A program made the position numbers and the translations under genes. Below are positions 22,733 to 34,549 of a DNA stretch of 64,000 nucleotides, one piece after another. Position 1 is the stretch's first letter. Each line of letters begins with the position of its first letter. The stretch comes from Artocarpus heterophyllus (taxonomy: Eukaryota > Streptophyta > Magnoliopsida > Rosales > Moraceae): positions 17,143,179-17,207,178 of the forward strand of contig CM046348.1 in NCBI GenBank assembly GCA_025403435.1. Direction: 5' to 3'. The notes under the pieces were generated by a model. It saw nothing but the letters and a program-made list of their open reading frames with translations. It did no database searches and was not told the DNA's origin.

Positions 22733-24538
22733 TGAGTTAGGATAGATGTCCTTAAAGCGTACGATGTTTTGTAAAGGACATATTTATAAATAAATAAAGT
22801 AAATTTATTCATCATATTTGCATGTATGTATTTTGAATACTTTATGAATATCATTAAAATTTCATAATTATCTATATGACCTTAAATATTGTATCTAAGT
22901 GTTATATGCAAGAGGATAATATTTAAGGATGATAAATGAAATGGTTAGTAACATATAAATAATCATTATAGTTAATTATCCAATTAAAGTATGAAATCTT
23001 TAATTGAGCGTTACTAGTGTAAGTCATTTCCATTAAGAATAGAAAATTTTTATCTAAACCGTTAATGTAGTGAGTCATTAAATGAATGCACTATACATAA
23101 TGAGATTATGTAGGACCGAGACAAGATGTGATATGAACAGCTAAAAATTTCTGTTAAATATAACAAGTTCTAATCACATCAATCAATAGTCATACAAAAG
23201 ATGATATTAATTCTGAGTTATTAACAGACTTTTAATTATGGATTTATGTCTTTTGATTTACTTAGTGTGGATTTGAGAATCTAATCTTATCCCTTGTATC
23301 TTGGAGACATTATGAATAAAATACCCGTGAATGTTAATATTACAAGATAAAATTCATTCCTTTTCTAACGAGGAGTAGATAAATAATTCACTTGAATATT
23401 GATTCGGGGCTTGAATAATAAGAGCGCTCAATTCATGATTAAGTTTATGAATTTATTATTTATTTGAAATCAATAGCACTCAAGGATGAAGATAATTATA
23501 GAGGTTAACGGATATTACCTAGCTCTAATCATGAATTATTTATAAAGGATCAACTTATATGAAATGGTTATATCAAATGAATGACTCTAAGAAATGAGTA
23601 ATTAAATATTTATAATTTTTAAAAGTGCAATTCTAAGTATTTAGTGGATTTATGTTGGAATTAATAAAAGAGTAATATATTAATTAAAGAGTTTAATCAA
23701 TATATTGGTTTTATTGGAGCTTGAAATTATGGGTCCATTAGTCCCCTACATCCTTGTAAACACTATTTAGACAAGTGGAATTATTGGTTTAAATAATTAA
23801 TTTATAATTATGGAATTTTAAATTAATTGTCACTCAAAATAAATTAATTATGAATTAATTTATATTTATTTAATAATAAGATTATTTAATAAAATGATTA
23901 ATTTTGAAAAGGCACAAAGTAGGGCCCACATATTGTGTAGGTGCCACACATAGTGAGAGGGTCCTATTGTGTGTGTGGTGCCTATAGCATAAAGTAAAAG
24001 TCCCTTGTGCACATCAAAGTTTGTTTACAAAGTTTCTATATTTAAAATTTCTAATATTGAATAAATGTGATTTAATTCAAATATAAAAAGTTAAATGTTG
24101 ATACAAATGAGATGGGATAACAAGCAGATTTTCTCTTTTCCTTCTCCTTAAATTAGCGCCACACACAGATATAGTATTTGTGTATGTGGCGCTTGGCACA
24201 CTATAGGAAAGAGAATCATGTGTTTTTTTTTTATTTTAATTAAAATATGTGATATTAAATTAAAATAAAAGGACTTTTTATAATTAATTAGCTCTTCCAT
24301 TCTCTATAATAAAGGCCTCTTCTCTTCAATAGAGATGCACGATTGTGAGTCTTAAAGAGACTGAGAGAACTTAATAGAAATACCCTCACATGGGCGTGTA
24401 GAGAGAGAAAGAAAGAGAAGAAGTGTTCTTCTATTCCCAGTCTTATTTTGCTCATGCATTGAGATTAGCGGGAGACTAAATGTTAGTTGAGTAATTCCTT
24501 TAGAAACAATATTCCTCCTATTGGTCCAAGGTTTCAAA
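22733..24538 (+). mobile_element. Ty1/copia LTR, interrupted at its 3' end
   Basis: The start (gattg|agttaggatagatgtcc) resembles the start of the copia LTR at 1444, and the phrases ttattggagcttgaaatta and gggtccattagtcccc match gggagcttgaac..ttcatttggtccc in that LTR. A TATA-like sequence lies near 24304 with a presumed R region after it. The canonical CA end is not reached: at 24539 the sequence changes to the LTR of a SIRE-like element, so that element inserted into this one. No adjoining pol is seen on the left, so this is probably a solo LTR. Confidence 0.6.
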
Positions 24539-25821
24539 TGAAATATTATATTTTTATTTTGATGACAACAAACAATTAATTGGTTAAGTGCTAATAATTT
24601 ATCTTAAGTAAGCAGTGCTATTTAAAAGCATTGTTTTAGCATTTCAAGATACTTGAAAGAAATTCATCAAGACTCGGAAGAAATTAATATGAAGAAAGAT
24701 TGACTACCGAGAACTTGAAGATTAAAGAAAGAGCATCAACAAACATGAAGAATAGATTTCCTTTTTATTTTTAAGCTTGTATGCTGTTAAAGCATACAAG
24801 GAGTTTTTATCAAATTTAATTGGCTCACGTTTTGATTTTATTTCTTATCTTTTAAACTTGATTTTGAAACTTTTAATTTTGGTATTCATTTCATAACTAA
24901 GTTGAAGTATTTAAAGTCTTGAAACTGTGTTCTAAAATTATTTCTAAATGATTCAATCTATTTCTCACGACTTAAATTGATCTTAAAATGTTTTTTAAAT
25001 GTTTTTAAATTGTTTTAAACTTAAATTCTTAAAAACCAAAATTTGGTGCCTATACTTGGTGTCAAGGTGTGCTCGACCATGCATAGCTTTATGCGATCGA
25101 CTGCACTAACCTAGAGGGGCTTGTAATGGCATCAGCACGGTCGACCGCACTATGTATATGGTGGTCAATTGCACAGTCTAACATCTAGTTTTCTTGCCAT
25201 TGCAAATGCCCCTCAAACGACTATAAACAACTAGTTTCAAGTTCTAGCCTATAAATAGCCAGCAAATAGAATCATCTTTGCATCAATTTCTAAGTGTTCA
25301 ATAAGCCTTTGATCATTCTTGAGCCAAACTTGCTAAAAATCCTTATTGTATACTTAATCATCTCCTAGTTTCATTTAAAATTGTATTCTAAGATTTCTAA
25401 GAGTTGTGAGTATCGAGCTTAAACTTTCCAAAGGTTTCCAAAGCCTTCGTAAATTTTGGAGTTGTTTTGATTAGCCAATCTCCATAAAATTGGCAGATTG
25501 TAAGAGGTTGTAGTGAGCCTCGGGTAAACAAAGTCACTGGATTGTACCTGGAGTGACCATGCCAAAAAGATAGTTAAGATAGTGGAAGAGATCGAGTTAA
25601 CGTCTTGCTCGACAACAATGAATATAGACATATTGCCTAACCACTATAAATATCGTTTACAATTCTCTTTCCTTATCTCTTTACTTTTATACATTTATAA
25701 TTGCTTGATTCGTTTATATTGCTTATTTGTTTATGTGATCAATCTTGAAATTTTTAATAATTGTAAAAAGTTTTAAAAACTCAATTCACCCCCCTCTTGG
25801 GTAGCTATTCTTAGGCTAACG
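24539..25821 (+). mobile_element. 5' LTR of a SIRE/Maximus-like copia element
   Basis: It begins TGAAATATTATA followed by ttttgatgacaacaaac, the typical start of this lineage, and ends with the recognisable caattcacccccctcttggg...ggctaac. Directly downstream is a mutated primer-binding site (gaaatcagagtggg, where tggtatcagagc is normal). A TATA box is at 25250. I found no matching 3' LTR in the window. Confidence 0.78.
25250..25257 (+). promoter_or_regulatory. LTR TATA box (SIRE-like)
   Basis: TATAAATA about 570 bp before the LTR end, followed by a presumed R/U5 region. Confidence 0.5.
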
Positions 25822-25880
25822 ATTGAAATCAGAGTGGGAAGATCAAACTTATTTTTGAAAAAGATTTCAGAATCTTGAGC

Positions 25881-28800
25881 ATGGCTACTCAATTTTCACA
25901 AATTATGGATGGTCACTCTACAAATAGACCTCCTTTCTTCAATGGGTTTGATTATAATTATTGAAAAACTAGGATGTCAATTTATTTGCAATTTATTGAT
26001 TATGATCTTTGGGATATTATCTAAAATGGTCCATATAAACCAATGAAAGAATTGGACAAAGTTTTAGTTTCTAAAGAACCTGGAGAATATAGCGATGAGG
26101 ATAGACGAAAATTGTCCTTGAATGCTAAAACTATTAACTTCTTATATTATACATTAGATAGAAATGAATTCAATAGAGTTATATCTTGAACATCGGTACA
26201 CGAGATATGGTGCACATTAAAGGTTGTCCATGAAGGGACAAGCTAAGTCAAAAAAACCAAAATCAGTTATCTCTTGCATGACTATGAAATATTTAATATG
26301 AAGGAGCATGAAACTATTAATGAAATGTTTACTGGATTCAAGGATATTTTTAACGGTCTACAGTCTCTTGGTAGGACTTTTAAAGATAAGTGAACTAGCA
26401 AAGAAGATGTTTTGATCTTTACCACCTTTGTGGCATGTAAAGAGAAAAATGTTGGAAGACGAAAAGGACTTATCAACTCTAACTTTAGAAGAGTTGATTG
26501 GTTCTCTCATGACCTATAAATTACAAGGAGGCAAAATCAAGAAGAAGAAGATAAGAAAAAGAATGGGATCTCTTTGAAAGCTTCCATACTTGATGACAAA
26601 GACGACGAAGATGATAGCGTAAATCCAAAGGACTTCAAAGAAATGGCTATGCTTACAAAGAAATATAAGAAGTTCTATCAGAAGTTGAATCGAAGCAAAG
26701 GAACTAGAAGAAGAGAAGATCAAGGTGAGAAATTAAATAAAGATAAGGCATGATTGTACGAAACTCAGTCATATATGAACTGATTGTCCTCTCAAAAAGG
26801 AAGCAAACAAGAAAAAATGAAGAAGAAGGAATTCAAGAAAGCCTTTCAAGTCACTTAGGATGAGCTTGATTCTGAAGACTTAAATGACGACGAGCCAAGA
26901 GAAGTAGCCAACATATGCTTCATGGTAATCAGTGATGATGATATAAGTTCCGCTATTCCTTCCAATGATGAATGTGATGATATTAATATAGAATTATCAA
27001 GAGAATTTGATGAATTGCATGATGACTATGAAAAATTAGTTCTTAAAATTTCTATGCTTAAAAAAAGGTAGCAAATCTCTTAGAAGAAATTGATGTTTTG
27101 AAAAATAAAATATCTAAGAGTGATTATTTATCTATTGAGAATACATCTTTACAAGAGAAAGTTTATAATTTAACAAAAACGATTTTAGAATTCATCAATG
27201 GGAAGAAAATTTTTGAAATAATGCTTGGTGAACAACGATGTATGTTCAATAAGAGTGATTTAGGATAAAACCATACATTGATAAAAAATATTTTAAAAAT
27301 TATTTTGTCAAAGCATTAACTATCACTAGTTCTCAAAACTCAAAATATGTATGTACTTATTACAATCAAGATGGACATACCGTATCTTATTGCTATATCA
27401 AGAAAAGTACATATTTTGGAGTAAAACAAAGATGGGTTCCTAAAGCTACAAAGACTAACACCAACGGACCCAAAGTCATGTGAGTACCGAAAGTCAAGAA
27501 TTAAAACTGTTTTTGTTGGTACCAAATGGGGAGAAAGTAAAGTGGTTTCTAGATAGTAGATGTTCAAAACACATAATAGGGAACCTCTCACTATTCTTTA
27601 ACTTTACAAAGAAGAATGGAGGACATGTCGCCTTTGGAGACAACACAAAAGTAAAGATTTTTGGTGTTGGTAATATCGATAACGGTTCCTTTCCTCTTAT
27701 TGAAAATGTATTTTTAGTTGATAATTTGAAACATAATTTACTTAGTATTAGTCAATTGTATAATAAGGGATACTTTTAAATCTTCCAGATGTTTGATTGA
27801 AAATGTTTTTAGTGGTGAGGTTGTGTTCATTGGTGACCGAAATGAATTTGTTTATACAATTGATGTTGAAAAATGTTCAAACAAAAATCAATATACTTCG
27901 GCTTTAAACGATGAAATATGGCTTCGGTATATAAGACTTGGACATGCTAGCATGCATTTACTTTCAAAAATTTCTAGAAAAGAACTTGTCGGGATTTGCC
28001 AAAACTCAAATTTGAAAAGACAAAATATATGAAGCATGCCAATTCAAAAAACAAGTCAAAACTTCTTTTAAATCAATTTTCGAAATTCCTACTGCTAGAC
28101 CTTTACAACTTTTACATATGGATTTATTTGGTCCTTCTAGGACAACAAGTCTAGACGGCAAGCACTATGCCTTTGTCATTGTTGATGATCTTTCAAGATT
28201 TTTTGGGGTTTTATTTTTGGCCAATAAAAATGATGCTTTGAAAACATTTTCATATATTTGCAAAAGAGTACAAAATGAACAAGGCTACATGATTACTTCG
28301 ATTAAAAGTGATTATGGTAGCGAGTTTAACAGTGATGCCTTTGAATTGTTTTGCAATGGAGAAAGCTATGAATATAATTTTTTGGCTCCAAGAACTCCTC
28401 AACAAAATGGTGTGGTTGAACAGGAAAATAGAGTTTTATAAGAAATAGCTAGGACAATTTGCCAAAATATTTTTGGGCCGAAGCCATTAATGCCACATAC
28501 TCTATTGTTAATAGAGTTCTTATTAGACCAAAATTGAATAAACTCCTTATGAGCTTTAGAAGGATATAAAACCTAATATTGGCTATTTAAAGTCTTTGGA
28601 TGCAAGTGCTTTATTTTAAACACTAAAAACAAATTGGGCAAATTTGATGCAAAATCTAATGTTGGTATTTTTCTTGGCTATTCTACTACTAGCAAAGCTT
28701 ATAGAGTCTTTAATAAATGAATTCTAGTTGTAGAAGAATCTATGCATGTTGTATTTGATGAAACTAACATTTCCATGAAGAAAGTAGAAGATGATGATGA

Positions 28801-30547
28801 TTTAGGTTTGGAACATCAAATGAAGAACCTACAAATTAAAGGCAAAGTAAAAGAGATCCAAGAGGATCCAAACTCTTCTTGAATGATCATCTCTCAATCA
28901 ACTCAACAATCACAACATCAAATGGAGCATTCAAAAGATAAGTCTACTTCATATCTTTTACCAAAAGATTGGAGGTATCATCCCTATCACCTTATGACTA
29001 ATATTATCACTCAAGATAGTCTAACACATGGGGTGAGAACTAGATCATTATTGAGAAATATTTACAACAATTTAGCTTTTCTTTATGAAATTGAACCAAA
29101 ATATTTTAAAGAAGTCGAAAATAATAAATTTTTGATTTTAACAATGCAAGAAGAGCTAAATTAATTTAAAAGAAATAGTGTATGAGAACTTGTTCCTAGG
29201 CCTCGTTCTCAATCTGTAATTACTAACTGGGAATTTAGGGGAAAAAAAAAGGATGAGCAAGATATAATTGTGCAAAACAAGGCTAGACTAATGGCTCAAA
29301 GTTTTAATCAAGAAGAAGGTATCGATTATGAAGAAACCTTTGCACCAATTGCTCGTCTAGAGTCCTTAAAAACGTTACTTGCTTTGTTTGCTACAAAGGT
29401 TCCACCCTTTATCAAATGGATGTCAAACATGCATTCTTAAATGGATAGATTTTAAAAGGAGTTTATGTTACATAACCACCCGATTTTGAAAATCATAAGT
29501 ATCCAGATTATCTTTATAAATTGAAAAAGGCTCTACATAGTTTGAAACAAGCTCCTAGAGTGTGGTATGATAGATTAAGAAAATTTTTTATTGAAAGTAG
29601 ATTTTCAATGGGAAAAACGAATACTACTCTTTTTACAAAATCAAAGGGTGAAGATTTAATTATAGTTCAAATTTATATTGATGATATTATTTTCGGTGCT
29701 AGCAATGTTGCTTTATGTGAAGAATTTTCTACATGTATGCACAACAAGTTTGAAATAAGCATGATAGGAGAATTGAATTTCTTCCTTGGATTGCATACGA
29801 ACAAACCAAAGAAGCTATCTTCATTAACTAAGCTAAATATGTAAGGGATCTCCTCAAAAGATTCGAAATGAAAAGTCTAAAGCTGATGCCTACTCCTATA
29901 TCAATCAAATTGGACAAGGATGAAAATGATAAGGCAGTAGATATTACCAAGTATCAAGGTATGATCAGATCCTTACTTTATTTAGCCGTAAGTAGACCAG
30001 ATATCATGTTTAGTATTAGTCTTTGTACTCGATTTCAAGCAAATACTATAAAGTCTCATCTTAGTGCAGTTAAACGTATTTTTAGATATCTAAGTGGCAG
30101 TAAGAACTTAGGTTTGTGGTATCTCAAAAACACACACATAGACTTAATGAGCTACTATGATGCCGATTAGACCGGTTGCACAATCGATCGGAAAAACATA
30201 AGTGGAACATGTCATTTTCTAGGTTTTTCACTAGTTTTATGGTTTAGCAAGAAACAAAATTTGGTTGCTCTATCAACCGTTGAAGCTGAATACATTTCAA
30301 AGCTAGTTGTTGTGCATAAATCCTCTAGATGAAGTAAACATTCTTGGACCTAGGATTGTATTATGAGCATGTCCCAATTATATGTCATAGTACTAGTGCT
30401 ATTAATTTATCCAAGAACCCGGTTATGCATTCACGCACTGAGCATATAGAGATTAGACATCACTTCTTATATGATCATGTTCATAAGGATGATATTACAC
30501 TTGAATTTAGTAACACCAATGAACAACTTGAGGACATTTTCACAAAG
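25881..30547 (+). pseudogene. SIRE-like copia gag-pol, decayed
   Basis: The gag starts at 25881 (MATQFSQIMDG) and continues with in-frame stops to a lysine-rich, acidic C-terminal part near 26950. A degenerate zinc knuckle lies near 27350. Protease is at about 27540 (FLDSRCSKHI, where the active-site DSG has become DSR). Integrase is at 28118-28441, with the catalytic-core DLFGP, KSDYGSEF and PQQNGVVEQ. Reverse transcriptase runs 29280-29840 (KALHSLKQAP, YIDDIIFG) and RNase H 29868-30547 (SRPDIMFS, HSRTEHIEIRHHFLYD). Fragments lie in all three frames, so several frameshifts are present. Pol ends at EDIFTK, exactly where the family D LTR begins. Not functional. Confidence 0.93.
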
Positions 30548-32370
30548 TGATGAGACTTGAAAAATGCACATTTCTTAAGTTAAAATTAATCATTTTACAT
30601 TAATATTTCTCGTTAAACTTCTTAATCAGTAGCAATTATGTGATAAATAGTATTTTAGTGTCTTAGTATGAAAATATATTTTAATATGTTTCTATGTTTA
30701 GTAATAGTTTTGGTAATTTTTAGAATCATTTTCGTATGTAAAATATTAATTTAGTTTGAAATTAATAAAAACTGTAAAAATAATCAGTGATAATTTTATT
30801 TTGAGTCTTAATGTGTTTGTAAATAAGTTTTGAGTTTGTAAATATATTCTATAATATTTTTAGTAATTTCTAAAAATATTTCTAAGTCTTGAAAATCATA
30901 TCTGTGTCAAACAAAAAAGGGTTAGAATTTTAAAAGTTTGTAATTATTTTTCTGTGTTTTAATGTAAAATAAATATTTTTAATATTATTGTAAATATTAT
31001 GTTTGTAAAATAATTAATTTTGTCAACTCTCTATCTTTAGATTTAAAATTTGACAGAAAAAGGGAGCAAAACGATACTAAAATTGGCAAAATCAAACAAC
31101 AAATGTATTAAAAATTCAAAGAAGATTCGAATTTGCCTAGTAGAGTCCACGTGTCAGCACGTGATTGGTGCGTGCGTCATATGCACAAACAAAAGCTCGT
31201 CAACCGCTAGATGTTGTCAGAAGGAATCTCAGCGTGTCAAATCCGTTGTGGCAGCTCCACATGTGTGTGCTTTCCTAGCTGTCTGATTACTTAGAATGAT
31301 CTAATGGTCGCAAGCCTTGGTCCCAGCTGGCCCACTTGGCCCCACTTTTATTTCGATTTTTTGGTCTATTATATCACTCTTTCAATGTCTGCAATAAAGC
31401 TGCTTTCGTGCCTCCAACCGCTGCGCCATAGTGGATCTCGGCCAAAAAATCTGCTTTCTTTGGAAGGGAATCTCGGGAAGAAGAATAGAAAAAAAAAATG
31501 TCTAAATTGTAATGAAAATGCCAAAAGAAAATAGTAAAAAATTATAAAAAATAGGTTTTTGGAGTCTATAAATAGCGAGGCCCTTGCCTTCGGTTCCCTA
31601 CACCCCTAGACGCGGCATGAGAATACTGCTATTTAAATAGTTAGTTTTTATTCCAGTTTTTAGTCTAAGTTTTTATAAAATATTTTTCAGATTATGCTAT
31701 AAAAATTATGCTCAATAATATTTCTTGTATTTTATTAATTATGTCTTTTTAATTTTTCTTTTTAGCTGAAGTGAGAGGGAAAAACTCTGGCAAAATCACT
31801 CTAAATAATTTTAGTTTTTCTTAGTTTTCTAAGCATTTATAATACCAAAATTTTTCTAGAAAACTTAGGATTTTAATATTTTCTTAGCCAGAACTTTGCC
31901 AAAATTCTGGTTTTGATTTTTCGATGATATGGACTGGCACGGATAATGCTTGGAAGGACCTTGATTAGCCGTAGATAAAGAATGGCTCAATAAGTGCTTA
32001 ACTTATTATTTTTGTTGTTATTTTAGTTAAGTCATGTTGAAATTTTGCTCGTTTATTAAGTTGAGTTTTTGCTGCTACATTATAGACTTAGAATGTTATA
32101 GTAAATGCTTAGTAATTCTTAATTTATTATTGATATAAGATGGCATAATGTATTCTTAAACCAATTAATTATTTAGAAAAACTAAAATTTGTTTAAGTTG
32201 ATTGTCATAATGGAACCTTTGAACTTTAATTACTGTTTTACCCCTTTTAATTTGTTGTTATTATTGTTGTTATTTAGTTAGTTATTTCAAATTAATTGCA
32301 TTTATTGTTAAAGTTCTATTATATATTTCTTGTTATTGAAGTTCCAAAATAACGAAACCCAGAAAATGAA
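30548..32370 (+). mobile_element. Family D LTR-like repeat, plus copy
   Basis: It starts TGATGAGAC immediately after the copia frame and aligns with the minus copy at 9387-6697 as far as about 32345 (ttcttgttattgaag), after which similarity fades. The TATA box at 31567 is shared. It lacks the rRNA-carrying insert found in the other copy. The segment 31130-31300 is GC-richer and contains ccacgtgtcagcacgtgatt, two CACGTG-type cores. The right end is uncertain and probably truncated. Confidence 0.62.
31567..31574 (+). promoter_or_regulatory. TATA box of the family D LTR (plus copy)
   Basis: TATAAATA followed by a cytosine-rich start region (cggttccctacacccc). Its position is conserved in the minus copy. 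Confidence 0.5.
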
Positions 32371-34076
32371 ATACAAATTTGGGTTAACATTCATAATACC
32401 TTAGTTAATTAATTACATAAATAGTCATTTTAATGTGTTTTAACCTATATTTATTATGAGTAAAATCTTTAATTGAGTTTTTATTAAAATAGAAAATTTT
32501 GAATTAGCTTAGTTTTAAATATGAATTTAGGTTAACATTCATAATACTTTTCATATTCTTAATTAACGACCTATTTGAAAATTATATGTCAATTTTAGTT
32601 TAAAAAAAAAAAAACTAACAACGCTATCAACGGAGGGTGATTTATTACAAATTGTTAAGTTCACGGTATAACTTGCTGGAATTAAAAATTCAATGAGTAA
32701 TTACTAATGTGCGATAAGTTTTAAAAAAATAGTGTTAAAAACCTAATAAAAAATCAAAAACCTAAATTAATATTTTTTAGGACAATTTCTCCGGTGGAAA
32801 CCAAAAGAAAATACTCATTATAAATATCTATCTTTTAATTGTAAAATCTAAAAAAAAAAAGTAATTTAACTAGATTTAACAACTCCAAAGCATAAACCAG
32901 AAGTAGCCTCCACTAGAAAAGATCCCATTTGTCAAAGACAAAAAAAAGGCGTTCAATTTGCGTGGTATTAACCGTACACATGAAAGCGGTTTACATGCAG
33001 AGAGTAAATAAAATAAAACAAATATGCCAAAAAACTCTGTAAGCTTTCTCGTACTAATAATCGTGAAGAACTGTTGCCAGTTTGGGCTTTCTTCCTTCTT
33101 CACACCCACTCCATACAAAACAAAAAGGAAGAAAGACGAAGAGAAAATTTTCAGTTTTTATTTCAACGGAAGAAAAGAAGAAAAACATTTCTGGATTCAG
33201 TTTCTCATATTTTCAATTGCATTGTGTCAACCTCTCTTTCCATATTTGGTAATTCGTTAATCCGAAATGTTTCTGTGAACCTTCTCAGTCTCTTATTTTT
33301 TGGCCAAAAAATTAAAAAAAAAATGTATAATATGTTTGTTTGCCGAGAAAATGAGTGACGGTCTTTCTGGCGTTTGTTTGGAACCGAGGTGGTTTTCATG
33401 CGTTTATGGTAGTGAGCTAAATTGAGTTGGAGAAACTTTTTTGAGAATCAGAATCCAGTAAGAAGTTTTTTTTTTTCTTTTTTTTTTCCTCCATTTTTTT
33501 TCGTCTTCAGTTTTCTTGGAGGCCAAGATATCGTTGAGTTGTAACTTATAAGAGTCGAGATTATTATTTACTCCTTTTTTTCTGCTCTTGTATTACTCAC
33601 TTTTCTATGTTGTGGCTGTGGAATTTGACGGGGTTTCAGAAATATCTGAGCAACTGGAACCGAAATTTGGCGTTCTTTAGCAAATAAAAAAAAAAAAATC
33701 AACTTTTCCATCATAATTTTTTGTCGTGTATACATTTTGAGCCACTTAAAGTTGATTTTGCTACGGTGTAGTTTTGCATTTGGAGTTTCTGTGCATAATT
33801 TGGTCATTAGCATTCCATTTTTGTTTCTTGATAATTCGAAGTTAATGTTCTGTGAATAGCTTTTTTATTGGTATTGCAATTCGTTTTGTCAATAGTCTGA
33901 ATTCATTTTCTGTATATATTTTGCGAATAATTTGTCATTGGCATTGCAATTTTGTTTCTTTAATAATTTGAAGAGTTTTTTTTTTTTTTTTTGTGAATAA
34001 TTTGTTCATTAGTATTTCATTTTTGTTTCTTAACAATTTGAAGTTAATTTGTTGAAAAATTTTGTTCAGTTTGTTA
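32371..34076 (+). promoter_or_regulatory. EDM2-like promoter and 5' leader region
   Basis: DNA between the LTR and the EDM2 start codon. The right half (about 33100-34070) looks like a leader: pyrimidine-rich and ending in ttttgttcag, a good splice acceptor seven bases before the ATG. A leader intron is therefore likely. It contains a degenerate tandem repeat, listed separately. No other gene is seen. Confidence 0.45.
33791..34055 (+). repeat. 60-70-bp degenerate tandem repeat in the EDM2 leader, four copies
   Basis: Units start near 33791, 33852, 33923 and 33993. Each shows gtgaataatttg.tcattagcatt followed by a ttttgtttctt.ataatttgaag block. Spacings are about 61, 71 and 70 bp. The array ends about 20 bp before the ATG, within the presumed leader intron. 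Confidence 0.75.
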
Positions 34077-34510
34077 ATGGCATCGTCAGACGAAGAGGGT
34101 GAGATTGTACCAAAATGTGTCACAAACTACCATTTTGTTAATCATGTGGAAGAGCCTGTCACATTCACTGCTTTGCCTCTTTACTGGGGCCAAAATGAGG
34201 GCCTGGTTCAATCAGGAACACAGGTTTTCATGCTTGCCACCGCTGCCGACGACGGGCTTCAGAAGGTTTACAAGAGGGTCATAGCTTGGAAGTTCGATCT
34301 CTCTTTTGTGCAGCCTGAGATTTCGGTTCTTTCCAAAGACATGAACTGGATAGCGCTCCAGAAGCCGCGGAAGAGTTTTGAGAATATGATCAGGACAGTT
34401 TTTGTCACCCTTCATTGGCTTCATTTCTTGAAGAAGAATCCAGAGGCATCAGAAAAGGATTTGTGGAACTACTTGATTAGATTTTTTAGGTTTGCCTTTT
34501 TGTGTGTGTG

Positions 34511-34549
<39 letters not shown>

